Assembly (NCBI GenBank): GCA_023426245.1
Contig: JAFABB010000028.1
Coordinates: 1-64,000, forward strand
Direction of reading: 5' to 3'
From: Bacillota bacterium
GTDB lineage: Bacteria; Bacillota; UBA4882; UBA8346
DNA length: 64,000 nucleotides
A model generated the notes under the pieces. It was not told the origin of the DNA, made no database searches, and saw only the letters and a program-made list of their open reading frames with translations. Position 1 is the stretch's first letter. The number at the start of each line of letters is the position of its first letter. Of the stretch, positions 16,455 through 25,044 are shown piece after piece. Position numbers and translations under genes: made by a program.

Positions 16455-16501
16455 TTAAGGGTCGGCTTTGGAGATAAACCAGGGCGGGCCTTAATTTTTT
16501 A
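16455..16501 (+). terminator. Intrinsic terminator after rplQ
   Basis: TTAAGG (16455-16460) pairs with CCTTAA (16489-16494), with an inner GGCTTTGG/CCAGGGC helix, followed by a run of six or more T. It closes the ribosomal superoperon; truA starts only 19 bases later, so truA is either read through or has its own start within this spacer. Confidence 0.65.
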
Positions 16502-16520
16502 TAAGGACTTTGGGTATTTC

Positions 16521-17267
16521 ATGGATAGTTTATTGAAAAAGTTTAAGATGATTATCGCCTATGAAGGAACGGCATATGCTGGTTTTCAACTGCAGAAAAA
16601 CGGGCCGACAATTCAGGCTGAGCTTGAGAAAGCAATCGCGCGTATTACTGGAGAAAAAATTCATATTTATGGAGCAGGGCGGACAGATGCAGGAGTTCAT
16701 GCCAAAGGGCAAGTTATTCATTTTCAAGCCTATTCGAAGCTTGCGGATGAAAAGTTTCAAAAGGCAATGAATTCTCTTATACCGGCAGATATCGTAGTAA
16801 GGGATATTTATGAGGTTCCCATTGATTTTCATGCCCGGTATTCGGCTAAAAGTAAGACATATTGCTATCGTATTTATAATTCCGAAGAAAGACCGCTTTT
16901 TGAGAGAAATATTGTTTATCATTATCGATGGGCTTTAAATATTCCGAGAATGCAGGAAACGCTTGGTTTTTTAATCGGAGAGAAAGATTTCAAATCCTTC
17001 CAGGCAAGTGGTTCAACAGTTTTGGATACGAATCGGGTGGTTAATTTCTGCTATATGGAATCAAATGGTCCTTTGATTACTTTTACAATCAACGCCAATG
17101 GTTTTCTTTATCATATGGTAAGAAATATTGTTGGAACTCTTATTATGATAGGTAGAGATAAATTAGAACCCTCGTCAATGGAAAGAATCATTTTAGCCAG
17201 AGATCGGGGGAAAGCGGGTCCAACTGCGCCGGCAATTGGACTTTGTTTAGAAGAAGTATTTTATTGA
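16521..17267 (+). CDS. truA: tRNA pseudouridine(38-40) synthase TruA
   Basis: 248 residues. Makes pseudouridine at positions 38-40 of the tRNA anticodon stem. The catalytic Asp lies in GAGRTDAGVHAKGQV (about residue 58), and FLYHMVRNIVGTL is the second conserved block. In many Firmicutes the ECF transporter genes ecfA1-ecfA2-ecfT lie between rplQ and truA, and rplM-rpsI follow; neither is seen here. Confidence 0.96.
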   Translation: MDSLLKKFKMIIAYEGTAYAGFQLQKNGPTIQAELEKAIARITGEKIHIYGAGRTDAGVHAKGQVIHFQAYSKLADEKFQKAMNSLIPADIVVRDIYEVPIDFHARYSAKSKTYCYRIYNSEERPLFERNIVYHYRWALNIPRMQETLGFLIGEKDFKSFQASGSTVLDTNRVVNFCYMESNGPLITFTINANGFLYHMVRNIVGTLIMIGRDKLEPSSMERIILARDRGKAGPTAPAIGLCLEEVFY

Positions 17268-17288
17268 ATAGTCATTTAATAATCTACA

Positions 17289-17377
17289 TTTTTGCTTTGA
17301 GCAAAAAGTAAGTATAAAAAATACTTTTCCGTAACTCCGTGCTTTTGTATGCAAATCGTTTGGGTACAAAAGCACGG
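17289..17377. terminator. Cluster of hairpins between convergent truA and GH57 genes
   Basis: Three stems in a row: TTTTTGC/GCAAAAA (17289-17307), AAGTAT/ATACTT, and a perfect 13-bp stem CCGTGCTTTTGTA (17337-17349) with TACAAAAGCACGG (17365-17377). The two flanking genes converge here, so bidirectional termination is the natural reading, although T-runs are weak. Confidence 0.5.
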
Positions 17378-17443
17378 GGGCCATCGATATTAAAAGTAAT
17401 TTACATAAATTAGTTTAATGCGATTTTTATATTCGATAACTAT

Positions 17444-19063
17444 TTATGCCAAGATTGCTTCCGGGATTCTATCAAAGCTTTGGGAGTTTTGGTATATTTT
17501 ATAATCTATATTGGGGAATATATCGTCCCGTTCTTCAAGACGATGCAAATAGTCACTATCAATCCGGTTATATTTTATTTGGTCGTAGAGGGTATTAAAG
17601 CGGTTGATATGGTTCTTCGTTCTTTTAATGGCATACTCGACCATCGTACCCGTCTTCATAATAAAGGCCCAATCACTACTTTGCAATAGGAGTAATTCTC
17701 TAACTGCTTGATTAAGCGCTCTTTTTAAATCACCATCGGCACTTGGATAACTTTGAGCCAGTTCAACCATTCTATCAGCAATTTTATGTATGTGCCTATA
17801 GATCCAATCATTGCTGCCTTCAAGCCAAACCTCGTTGAATCCCTTGTAGCCCCAGCTTGACATGGAAGGAGTGGCAACCTGGTTTTTTGGATAAATTTCC
17901 AAATAATCACTGGGAGTTACTAATCGTACGGTTTTTTGATCATAAGCTATTTTCCGGATTAAGAAATCAAGCCACATGGGTCCTTCAAACCACCAATGTC
18001 CAAACAATTCGGCATCATAAGGCGAGACAATAATCGGTTTGCGATCAATGATTTGATTTAAATATTCAATCTGTTTTTCACGGTTGAACATAAAATTGCC
18101 GGCATGGACTGCGGCTTTTTCACGGGCTCTCCCAATATTGTAGGGTTGTTTATCAAGAGTAGGCCCGGTAATCCGGTGATATTTGATTCCTAAGGGTACA
18201 CGGACACCGCTGCTGGGAAGATACGGTTTTATATATTCATACTCTAAATCAAAGGCGATGTCACGATAAAATTCCCGATAATCATAGTCACCCGGATAAC
18301 CTTCATTGGCGCTCCAAACTTGTTTTGACGATTCTAGATCTCTACCAAATACAGCTACACCACTAGGACAATAAATGGGTGCAAAGTTTCCATATTTGGG
18401 TCTGGGTGATGCATGCAAAACACCGTGTGCATCTGTAAAGAAAAAACGTAATCCTTGCTCCTGGACAAATTGATCAACCCCAGGCTGGTATCCGCACTCG
18501 GGTAACCAAATCCCCCGGGGTTTCTTTCCGAAAGCCTGAAGGTGATAATCAACGGCTAATTTTATTTGGGCTTTGATGGCAGTTTCATTAAGCATTAGCG
18601 GTAAAAAGCCATGGGTAGCTCCACAAGTAATCAATTCGAGATTACCGGTTTCCTCGAGTTCTTTGAAGGAATTGGTTAAATCGCAGCGATTTTTTTCAAC
18701 AAAGAACCAACGGCAATAACGAAAATGCTCTAGATACATTAAGGCTACCTCATGAAATTGGGGTAGCCACTTCGTCCTTTCAACATCCTTTTCAGCCAAT
18801 TCGATTAAGTGTTCGATTTTTTGAATATAGCGTCGTTGCAGTAAATCGTTTTTAAACATGGATACTAGAGGGGGTGATAAACTGATTGTGATTCTGAAAT
18901 TTATGCCATCATTGGTTAAATTATGGAATATCCGCAGTAAAGGAATATAAGTTTCAGTTATAGCTTCATACAACCAATCCTCTTCTAAAAAATCCGGAAA
19001 TTCCGGGTGATGGACATAGGGTAAATGTGCATGCAATACGAGGGCTAAATAACCTTTTTCCAT
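17444..19063 (-). CDS. GH57 family 1,4-alpha-glucan branching-type enzyme
   Basis: 539 residues. Family GH57 acts on alpha-glucans through a Glu nucleophile and an Asp acid/base; members with this architecture make alpha-1,6 branches in glycogen-like polymers. The N-terminus has the LVLHAHLPYVHHPE motif, the nucleophile Glu is in WLPECGYQPG (about residue 189), and the Asp is in SPYDAELFGHWWFEG (about residue 350). A helical C-terminal domain with the conserved SSWGYKGFNEVWLEGSNDWIY stretch follows. No signal peptide, so cytoplasmic. The ATG at 19063 is preferred; a TTG five codons upstream directly abuts the GAGGAG site. It lies 19 bases after a DUF4912 gene, apparently one operon. Substrate and linkage are inferred from the family. 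Confidence 0.88.
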   Translation of the reverse strand: MEKGYLALVLHAHLPYVHHPEFPDFLEEDWLYEAITETYIPLLRIFHNLTNDGINFRITISLSPPLVSMFKNDLLQRRYIQKIEHLIELAEKDVERTKWLPQFHEVALMYLEHFRYCRWFFVEKNRCDLTNSFKELEETGNLELITCGATHGFLPLMLNETAIKAQIKLAVDYHLQAFGKKPRGIWLPECGYQPGVDQFVQEQGLRFFFTDAHGVLHASPRPKYGNFAPIYCPSGVAVFGRDLESSKQVWSANEGYPGDYDYREFYRDIAFDLEYEYIKPYLPSSGVRVPLGIKYHRITGPTLDKQPYNIGRAREKAAVHAGNFMFNREKQIEYLNQIIDRKPIIVSPYDAELFGHWWFEGPMWLDFLIRKIAYDQKTVRLVTPSDYLEIYPKNQVATPSMSSWGYKGFNEVWLEGSNDWIYRHIHKIADRMVELAQSYPSADGDLKRALNQAVRELLLLQSSDWAFIMKTGTMVEYAIKRTKNHINRFNTLYDQIKYNRIDSDYLHRLEERDDIFPNIDYKIYQNSQSFDRIPEAILA

Positions 19064-19082
19064 AATATATATTATCAACTCC

Positions 19083-20129
19083 TCAATAGGTTTGTTTGGT
19101 TACAACAGGTGTGATAGTGATGGTATCAATCCCGTCAACTGAATTTGCTACAACTGGAATATATTGAACACCATCCGGAAGTGCATAACGCAAAGTAAAA
19201 GTGCCATCAGGCCTGAGCATTATGGGTTCGCCCTGAACCCTGACGGTTGCATTCGGTTCTGTAGCGCCATAAACGATCAATTCGGTATTTAAGACCAGCC
19301 AAAACTTCCGTTCTTCGGGCATTAAACGGGTTGGACTTGACAAGCTGCTGACAGCCCCGGACCCCATTTCCCGTTCTAACCGTTTCATTAAAGATTCGAT
19401 CAATTGGGCTGAGCTGTTTCCTTCCCCTGCGCCGGCCAATCGGTAGAGTTTACGGAAATCTTCCTCAATACTCATCCACTCTTCATCAACGATTTCCGAT
19501 ATATTATCACGGGGGGTGGTTACAACATTCGATCGAGCAATGGTATAAAAGGTACCGTTTAATGGAATAAAACCCAAGTCCACACAAAAACTTCGGTTAG
19601 GACCACCGACGTGGATGTACCAGTTATTGATATCATGGCCAATATGAATGTCGAAAAAATAGTTGCTGCTGGAGCCATCAAAATTTTGAATTTCGGTGAT
19701 ATCATAAACTCTCAGAATGAGAGGAATTTGGTTCCACTGTTGAAAGTTTCTTGAAACATCGTCGATTATAGACTGATTAACACTCCAATAAGTGTGGAGC
19801 CAATAGGGATCACGAACCATCAAGACGATTTTTGTATCGTTGTAGGTTGATGGGATTTCGGTCTCATTTTGCTCCATGACAGCAACCCCGTTTAAATGTT
19901 CCGGCAAAGGCGGTTCGACATACAAATGCTCGTTACCGGCAATCGAGTTGTGGATATGCTGAGATATCTCCTTTTCCTTTTCGGGATTGGCAGAGAATGG
20001 AGGGTCGAGAAGTAGAATATGTTCGATTAAATCTTCTCGAGTTAATTTTGATATGCCTCTAATTCCCAGCGACTTGGCGATTTCGGATAGTTTTTGTTTG
20101 TTTTTTCCCGCCAATTCCTCTCGGGTCAT
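19083..20129 (-). CDS. DUF4912 protein with N-terminal SAP/Rho-N-like domain
   Basis: 348 residues. Residues about 1-35 (LAGKNKQKLSEIAKSLGIRG) form a small helical Rho-N/SAP-like domain. The middle matches the DUF4912 pattern: KIVLMVRDPYWLHTYWSVN, LRVYDIT, and DIHIGHDINNWYIHVG. A C-terminal beta-rich segment after residue 280 (ELIVYGATEPNATVRVQGEP) resembles a bacterial Ig-like fold. No signal peptide. Function unknown; pairing with a GH57 glucan enzyme is a known neighbourhood for this domain and suggests a link with alpha-glucan metabolism. GAAAGGGGG site before the ATG. Confidence 0.75.
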   Translation of the reverse strand: MTREELAGKNKQKLSEIAKSLGIRGISKLTREDLIEHILLLDPPFSANPEKEKEISQHIHNSIAGNEHLYVEPPLPEHLNGVAVMEQNETEIPSTYNDTKIVLMVRDPYWLHTYWSVNQSIIDDVSRNFQQWNQIPLILRVYDITEIQNFDGSSSNYFFDIHIGHDINNWYIHVGGPNRSFCVDLGFIPLNGTFYTIARSNVVTTPRDNISEIVDEEWMSIEEDFRKLYRLAGAGEGNSSAQLIESLMKRLEREMGSGAVSSLSSPTRLMPEERKFWLVLNTELIVYGATEPNATVRVQGEPIMLRPDGTFTLRYALPDGVQYIPVVANSVDGIDTITITPVVTKQTY

Positions 20130-20394
20130 TGCTATCCCCCTTTCTTTTTTTTAGGCAATTACTTTAATAATATTACCGCAATAAAATCAATATATACGAA
20201 AGGAACAAAGCAAATTTTGTCCCGATGCTACGAAAATGCACAAAAGAAAGACAATAGTCTAGCATTCCTGGATGAAGGAAAAACTCGCCACTTCTGGAAT
20301 AGAAAAATGGATTTAACAAACTTCATTTCCGTTTATAGCAGGAAAAATGAGTTGTACCTAGAAAATAATAACAAAATAGGAGGTAGATGAAGCC
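20130..20394. other. Divergent intergenic region, DUF4912 / FG-GAP gene
   Basis: 265 bases between divergent genes, so it should hold both promoters. The only clear signal is the ATAGGAGGT ribosome-binding site before the plus-strand gene. An open frame covering 20094-20390 on the plus strand has no start signal and overlaps the DUF4912 start; I do not regard it as a gene. Confidence 0.4.
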
Positions 20395-21414
20395 ATGAAA
20401 ATAATATCTAACCGACGATGGATATTCTTACTTGTTCTAGCTATTATTATTCAGATTTCTGCAATTCTACCGGACTATAAGTTGGTATTTGAAGATGAGC
20501 ATTTTTTAACGGATGGTATTTTACAAGTCTTAAGAACTGATTTGGATCGAGACAATCATGATGACTTTGTTTTGGTAGGTAAAAATGATATTGCTCGCGA
20601 ATTTTTTCTTTATTGGCTTAAAATGAATCCGGACCCAAAACCGGTTGTACAGTGGCAAAGCGATAATTTATATGAAGACCATAGTACGATTTGGGCCGTA
20701 TCCGGAAAATTCGGAAGTCAGGAAGAACAACTTTTAGCCATCAGTAATAGCCAATATTATCTTTACCAAATTGAAAATAATCATGTAAATTTGGTTCGAC
20801 GTGCGGATTTCACTTTAAAACCTTTGGCTGTTACCAGCGGAGATCTCGATGGTGATGGTAAAGATGAGTTAATCATTGCCAAAATAGGTAAAATCACTTC
20901 AACAATATATAACTGTACGGTTCAAGTTTGGAAATTTCAAGGTGAAGAATTCGTAGAACTAACGGAGTCCGATTTAATTGGAAATATCCGTGGTATGGCA
21001 GTGGGGACTTTAGACAAAACCGGTCCGATGGAACTTTTTATTGAAGAAGGGCCGAAATTCGCTCCCGGGAATATCCATGTTCTTAGGTATTCTGATCAAA
21101 AATTGGTTGAAGTTTATAATTTGAAAAAAGCAACGAAGGGACCGGCATATGGAATGCAGGTTGAAAATTTTTTCGGTGAAATGCGATTGGTGATTGCTAC
21201 AGCCCCGGGATTTATTAATTTCTATGGATGGGAAAATAATGCGTTGCTACCTCTTACAGGCGAAATTAACCTTAGGAAAGACCTGATGTCCTTGGCGGTT
21301 GCCGATGTAAATCAAGATAACAATCCGGTGTTGGTTGTAGCGGCATATCCTCAAGACATTATGATTTTATCGAAATCGGCACCATTACCAATGTCTCCGG
21401 CGGGAAGTAAATGA
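20395..21414 (+). CDS. Exported FG-GAP/VCBS-type repeat protein
   Basis: 339 residues. A basic start and one hydrophobic segment (WIFLLVLAIIIQISAIL, about residues 9-25) make a signal peptide or anchor. The rest carries calcium-type loops DLDRDNHDDF, DLDGDGKDEL and DVNQDNNPVL at intervals, the pattern of FG-GAP/VCBS beta-propeller blades. Such proteins usually bind partners or surfaces outside the cytoplasm; no catalytic motif is visible. ATAGGAGGT site before the ATG. Confidence 0.7.
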   Translation: MKIISNRRWIFLLVLAIIIQISAILPDYKLVFEDEHFLTDGILQVLRTDLDRDNHDDFVLVGKNDIAREFFLYWLKMNPDPKPVVQWQSDNLYEDHSTIWAVSGKFGSQEEQLLAISNSQYYLYQIENNHVNLVRRADFTLKPLAVTSGDLDGDGKDELIIAKIGKITSTIYNCTVQVWKFQGEEFVELTESDLIGNIRGMAVGTLDKTGPMELFIEEGPKFAPGNIHVLRYSDQKLVEVYNLKKATKGPAYGMQVENFFGEMRLVIATAPGFINFYGWENNALLPLTGEINLRKDLMSLAVADVNQDNNPVLVVAAYPQDIMILSKSAPLPMSPAGSK

Positions 21415-21491
21415 CGCTTATTGAAAAGAACGCTAAAAGTTGATTTACCATTTGGGTTTGGATTGACCTTACCGCTTGGCAATTTTAAATC

Positions 21492-22394
21492 ATGGATAAG
21501 ATTCGGTGTGAAATGATGAAAAAGTTTATAATTTTTATTGGTTTTTTTATGCTGATAATTCCAACAGCGGTTTTTGGGGAGACTTATTCAACAAATCCTT
21601 TAAACCGATTTGAGGAAAAAGAAGTTGCTCCGGAGGATTCGGTATCCGCTGCCAATAATAAAAGACAAAACGGTACTATTTCACTAAAGGTAATGACATT
21701 CAATATCCATAGTGCCATTAATTGGTATGGCAAACTTGACATGGAAGCGTTAGCTCATTTTATTGAGGATGTTAAACCCGATATCGTCGGTCTTCAAGAA
21801 GTGGATGTAGGGTGGTCAAGCCTTACGAATTTCGAGGATATCCCGGTTAAACTCAGCGAACGCCTTCATATGGATTATGCCTTTTCTGCTTCAAGGGAGC
21901 GAAACAACGGGTTTTTCGGGAATTTGATTCTTAGCAAATATCCGATAGTTCAACAATGGACCGAGGTTATGCCGGGAAGTCTGGAACCCAGGAGTTTTGC
22001 TTTGGTACAATTTGAAATTGAAGGGCAGCGAATTAATTTTTTAACAACTCACCTGGGCTTGTCTGTTTCAGATCGGCTTGGGCAAGTATCAACAATTCTC
22101 GATTTTATCGATCAAATCGGCGGCCCTTTGATTATTACCGGCGACTTTAATGGCAATGATAATGACCCAGCTGTGGCTGAACTCAAAAAGTACCTCTCTG
22201 ATCTTCAAAGTATGAGTGATTTTAAAGATACCGGAACTTTCCGTTCTAAAGACGGTAACGTTTATCCTGGTTCCAAAATGGACTATATTCTAACGTCCCC
22301 CGAATTTGGCCTGTCGACTTTGGAAGTTGTAGTCGATAATTTTGTCTCCGATCATGTTCCTTTGGTTGCTGAGCTAACTTTGAACCTTAATTGA
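21492..22394 (+). CDS. Exported endonuclease/exonuclease/phosphatase family protein
   Basis: 300 residues. After a signal peptide (KKFIIFIGFFMLIIPTAVFG) come the motifs of the EEP metal-dependent phosphodiesterase fold: TFNIHSA, VGLQEVD, TTHLGLS, ITGDFNG and the final SDHVPLVAEL. The family covers DNases, sphingomyelinases and phosphoinositide phosphatases; substrate cannot be told. ATG codons at 21513 and 21516 would give a tighter signal peptide and may be the true start. It lies 77 bases after the FG-GAP gene on the same strand. Confidence 0.85.
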   Translation: MDKIRCEMMKKFIIFIGFFMLIIPTAVFGETYSTNPLNRFEEKEVAPEDSVSAANNKRQNGTISLKVMTFNIHSAINWYGKLDMEALAHFIEDVKPDIVGLQEVDVGWSSLTNFEDIPVKLSERLHMDYAFSASRERNNGFFGNLILSKYPIVQQWTEVMPGSLEPRSFALVQFEIEGQRINFLTTHLGLSVSDRLGQVSTILDFIDQIGGPLIITGDFNGNDNDPAVAELKKYLSDLQSMSDFKDTGTFRSKDGNVYPGSKMDYILTSPEFGLSTLEVVVDNFVSDHVPLVAELTLNLN

Positions 22395-22901
22395 GACGAC
22401 CTTAAATTAAAGTTTTGGTAATTCTTGTTTCAGATTCAACAGCGGGAAAAACAAGTCGCCTACTTTTTGAATCCTTTTGGTCATCGTTTAATCGTGAATG
22501 TGGACGGATGACAATCCGGAAGTTCTTCCTAATAGACTGGCTGAAACAGGAGCGCCTGGAAGTGGTCTACACTATAGACTGAAGCAATGGTTTTACCCCG
22601 TTGATTTTGTAAATGGTCAAAGTAAACTTTACCACCCCGGTTGGTTACTTACGTGTATTAGTTAGGATGATGTTGAAATGAGGTTTATGAATAAAGTCAC
22701 CTTTGGTATACCCCTCGTCTTTTAAATCGGATCAATCTCCATAAAGAATTGAAAACTTCCCTGCAAATTCATCTAACAATTATTATGAGGAAGAATCGAA
22801 GAGTTATTTTGCATAATTTAGCCAAAATCGCTTAATATAATTCCTGGAAGTGAATATAGAATCTTGCCAATAGAGGTTAGGTTTAATAAAATCATTATAG
22901 G
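22395..22901. other. Long intergenic region before groES
   Basis: About 500 bases with no recognisable gene. One 55-codon open frame runs 22498-22665 (starts MWTDDNPEVLPNRL, ends GWLLTCIS) but has no ribosome-binding site and I do not recognise it; it could be a gene remnant. A small CTTGTTT/AAACAAG hairpin lies soon after the upstream stop codon (near 22424-22455). The groESL promoter must lie near the right end; I could not fix its boxes. Confidence 0.4.
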
Positions 22902-22928
22902 TTAGCACTCACCATCAACGAGTGCTAA
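22902..22928 (+). promoter_or_regulatory. CIRCE operator (HrcA-binding) before groES
   Basis: Perfect inverted repeat TTAGCACTC-N9-GAGTGCTAA. CIRCE is the binding site of the heat-shock repressor HrcA, so groESL is expected to be derepressed when HrcA is inactivated by heat or GroEL titration. hrcA itself is not in the window. Confidence 0.97.
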
Positions 22929-22958
22929 CAGATGAAAATTTGAAAAGGAGGGGAAATT

Positions 22959-23240
22959 ATGAGTTTTAAACCATTAGCTGATAGGGTACTGATTAAAGTA
23001 CTTGAAGGAGAAGAAAAAACCAAAAGCGGAATTGTCATTCCCGATACTGCAAAAGAAAAACCCGAGAAAGGGAAAGTTTTAGCCGTAGGTTCCGGTAAAA
23101 TGGAGAACGGTACCCGGATTGCCCTTGAGGTAAAGCCTGGAGATATCGTTTATTTTGCCAAATATGCCGGGACTACCATTAAAGTCGATGGCGAAGAATG
23201 CACGGTTCTTAAGGAAAGCGATATTTTAGGAATCGAATAA
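22959..23240 (+). CDS. groES: Co-chaperonin GroES
   Basis: 93 residues, usual length. The lid of the GroEL chamber. FKPLADRVLIKVLEGEEKTKSGIVIPDTAKEKP includes the mobile loop, and VKPGDIVYFAKYAGTTIKVDG the roof-proximal barrel. AAAGGAGGGG before the ATG; controlled by the CIRCE just upstream. Confidence 0.99.
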   Translation: MSFKPLADRVLIKVLEGEEKTKSGIVIPDTAKEKPEKGKVLAVGSGKMENGTRIALEVKPGDIVYFAKYAGTTIKVDGEECTVLKESDILGIE

Positions 23241-23261
23241 AAAAAAAGGAAGGTGAAACAA

Positions 23262-24893
23262 ATGGCTGCCAAACAGATTTTATTTGGAGAAGATGCACGC
23301 CATGCTTTAGAGCGCGGGGTAAATACTTTAGCGGATGCCGTTAAAGTCACTCTCGGACCTAAAGGGCGTAACGTAGTATTAGAAAAAAAATACGGTTCCC
23401 CCACTATTACCAATGATGGCGTTACCATTGCCAAAGAAATAGAATTATCCGATCCCTTTGAAAATATGGGTGCCCAACTTGCTAAGGAAGTAGCGACCAA
23501 AACCAATGATATCGCTGGTGATGGAACCACTACAGCCACCCTTTTAGCCCAAGCGATGGTGCGGGAAGGTTTGAAAAACGTTGCCGCAGGCGCCAATCCG
23601 ATGGTATTGAAGAAGGGGATTGAAAAAGCGGTCAATGTTGTGGTTGAAGAATTGAAAAAGGTCAGTAAATCCGTTGAAAGCAAGGAAGACATTACTCATG
23701 TTGCCGCTATTTCAGCTGCCGATGATGAAATCGGTAAACTAATCGCTGAAGCCATGGAGAAAGTTGGAAAAGACGGTGTGATTACCGTTGAAGAATCGCA
23801 AACCATGGGCACCAACCTTGAAGTAGTAGAAGGGATGCAATTTGACCGGGGATATGTATCCCCTTATATGATTACCGACTCTGAACGGATGGAAGCCGTT
23901 TTAGATGATCCCTATATCTTGATCACCGATAAAAAGATTTCTATGATTAAGGATTTATTGCCGATTTTGGAAAAAATTATCCAAAGAGGCAAACCATTAG
24001 TAATTATTGCTGAGGATGTCGAGGGCGAGGCTCTTGCCACATTAGTAGTCAATAAATTGCGTGGTGTTTTAAATGTTGTTGCGATTAAGGCTCCCGGCTT
24101 TGGCGATCGCCGTAAAGCAATGCTTGGAGATATCGCAGTGGTAACCGGTGGTCAGGTTATTTCTGAAGAGGTAGGCATGACCTTGGAAAATGCTACTCCG
24201 GAAATGCTCGGCTCAGCCCGCCAGGTGAAAATTACCAAAGAAGAAACCACGATTGTCGATGGTAAGGGCGATGCTAAAGAAATTAAGAAACAAATCAATC
24301 AAATTAAAGTACAAATCGAGGATACTACCTCAGATTATGACCGGGAAAAACTCCAGGAAAGGCTGGCCAAACTTTCAGGCGGTGTAGCTGTAATCCAAGT
24401 TGGTGCAGCTACTGAAACCGAGATGAAAGAAAAGAAACATCGCATTGAAGATGCTCTTTCGGCAACCCGGGCTGCGGTTGAGGAAGGTGTTGTTTCCGGT
24501 GGTGGTGTCGCCTTATTACAGATTGCTCCTAAACTGGATCAACTGAAAGAAACCGGAGATGTGGCAACCGGTATCGCTTTAGTCAAGAAGGCTTTAACAG
24601 AGCCGTTACGTCAAATTTCCAATAATGCCGGCGTTGAGGGCTCGGTCATTGTTGAGAAAGTAAGCGCACTGGAAGCCGGTAAAGGCTTTAATGCAGCTAC
24701 CGGTGAATATGTGAACATGATCACGGCCGGTATTGTAGACCCTGCCAAAGTTACCCGCAGCGCTCTACAAAATGCAGCCAGTATTGCGGCAATGTTATTA
24801 ACCACCGAATGCCTGGTAGTGGAAATTCCCGAAAAGGAAAAAGCTCCAATGATGCCCCCCGGTGGAATGCCCGGCGGAATGGGAATGGATTGA
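23262..24893 (+). CDS. groEL: Chaperonin GroEL
   Basis: 543 residues. ATP-driven folding chamber. AAKQILFGEDARHALERGVN start, GPKGRNVVLEKKYGSPTITNDG and GDGTTTATLLAQ nucleotide-binding blocks, and a GGM-rich tail ending GGMPGGMGMD. An in-frame GTG at 23253 is part of the GGAAGGTG ribosome-binding site, so ATG 23262 is used. Confidence 0.99.
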   Translation: MAAKQILFGEDARHALERGVNTLADAVKVTLGPKGRNVVLEKKYGSPTITNDGVTIAKEIELSDPFENMGAQLAKEVATKTNDIAGDGTTTATLLAQAMVREGLKNVAAGANPMVLKKGIEKAVNVVVEELKKVSKSVESKEDITHVAAISAADDEIGKLIAEAMEKVGKDGVITVEESQTMGTNLEVVEGMQFDRGYVSPYMITDSERMEAVLDDPYILITDKKISMIKDLLPILEKIIQRGKPLVIIAEDVEGEALATLVVNKLRGVLNVVAIKAPGFGDRRKAMLGDIAVVTGGQVISEEVGMTLENATPEMLGSARQVKITKEETTIVDGKGDAKEIKKQINQIKVQIEDTTSDYDREKLQERLAKLSGGVAVIQVGAATETEMKEKKHRIEDALSATRAAVEEGVVSGGGVALLQIAPKLDQLKETGDVATGIALVKKALTEPLRQISNNAGVEGSVIVEKVSALEAGKGFNAATGEYVNMITAGIVDPAKVTRSALQNAASIAAMLLTTECLVVEIPEKEKAPMMPPGGMPGGMGMD

Positions 24894-24906
24894 GTTTGCA
24901 CGGATT

Positions 24907-24935
24907 GAAAACCCGGCCGATTTGGCCGGGTTTTC
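24907..24935 (+). terminator. Intrinsic terminator after groEL
   Basis: Perfect 12-bp stem GAAAACCCGGCC / GGCCGGGTTTTC with a five-base loop; the right arm ends in TTTT. It separates groESL from the tetR promoter some 40 bases later. Confidence 0.9.
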
Positions 24936-24977
24936 AAAATTCAATGGGATTAAAATGGGCAATATTCCAAAATTAAC

Positions 24978-25025
24978 TTGACATTCAAAAATAATGGATA
25001 TAAAATTTAAGTAAGTACTTACATA
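24978..25025 (+). promoter_or_regulatory. tetR promoter with operator 1
   Basis: TTGACA (24978-24983), 17-base spacer, TAAAAT (25001-25006): a near-consensus housekeeping promoter. The 18-bp sequence TAAGTAAGTACTTACATA (25008-25025), centred on the palindrome GTAAGTACTTAC, covers the expected transcription start. The same motif recurs three times before the efflux operon, so autorepression by the adjacent TetR protein is inferred. Confidence 0.8.
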
Positions 25026-25044
25026 AGGACTTGGGTGATCGTTA

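Noticed and set aside
17268..17443. tRNA or small RNA gene in the truA-GH57 spacer
   Set aside because: The hairpins are simple stems between convergent genes with no cloverleaf or T-loop sequence.
20094..20390. Plus-strand open frame before the FG-GAP gene
   Set aside because: It overlaps the start of the DUF4912 gene on the other strand, has no start signal and reads through a promoter region.
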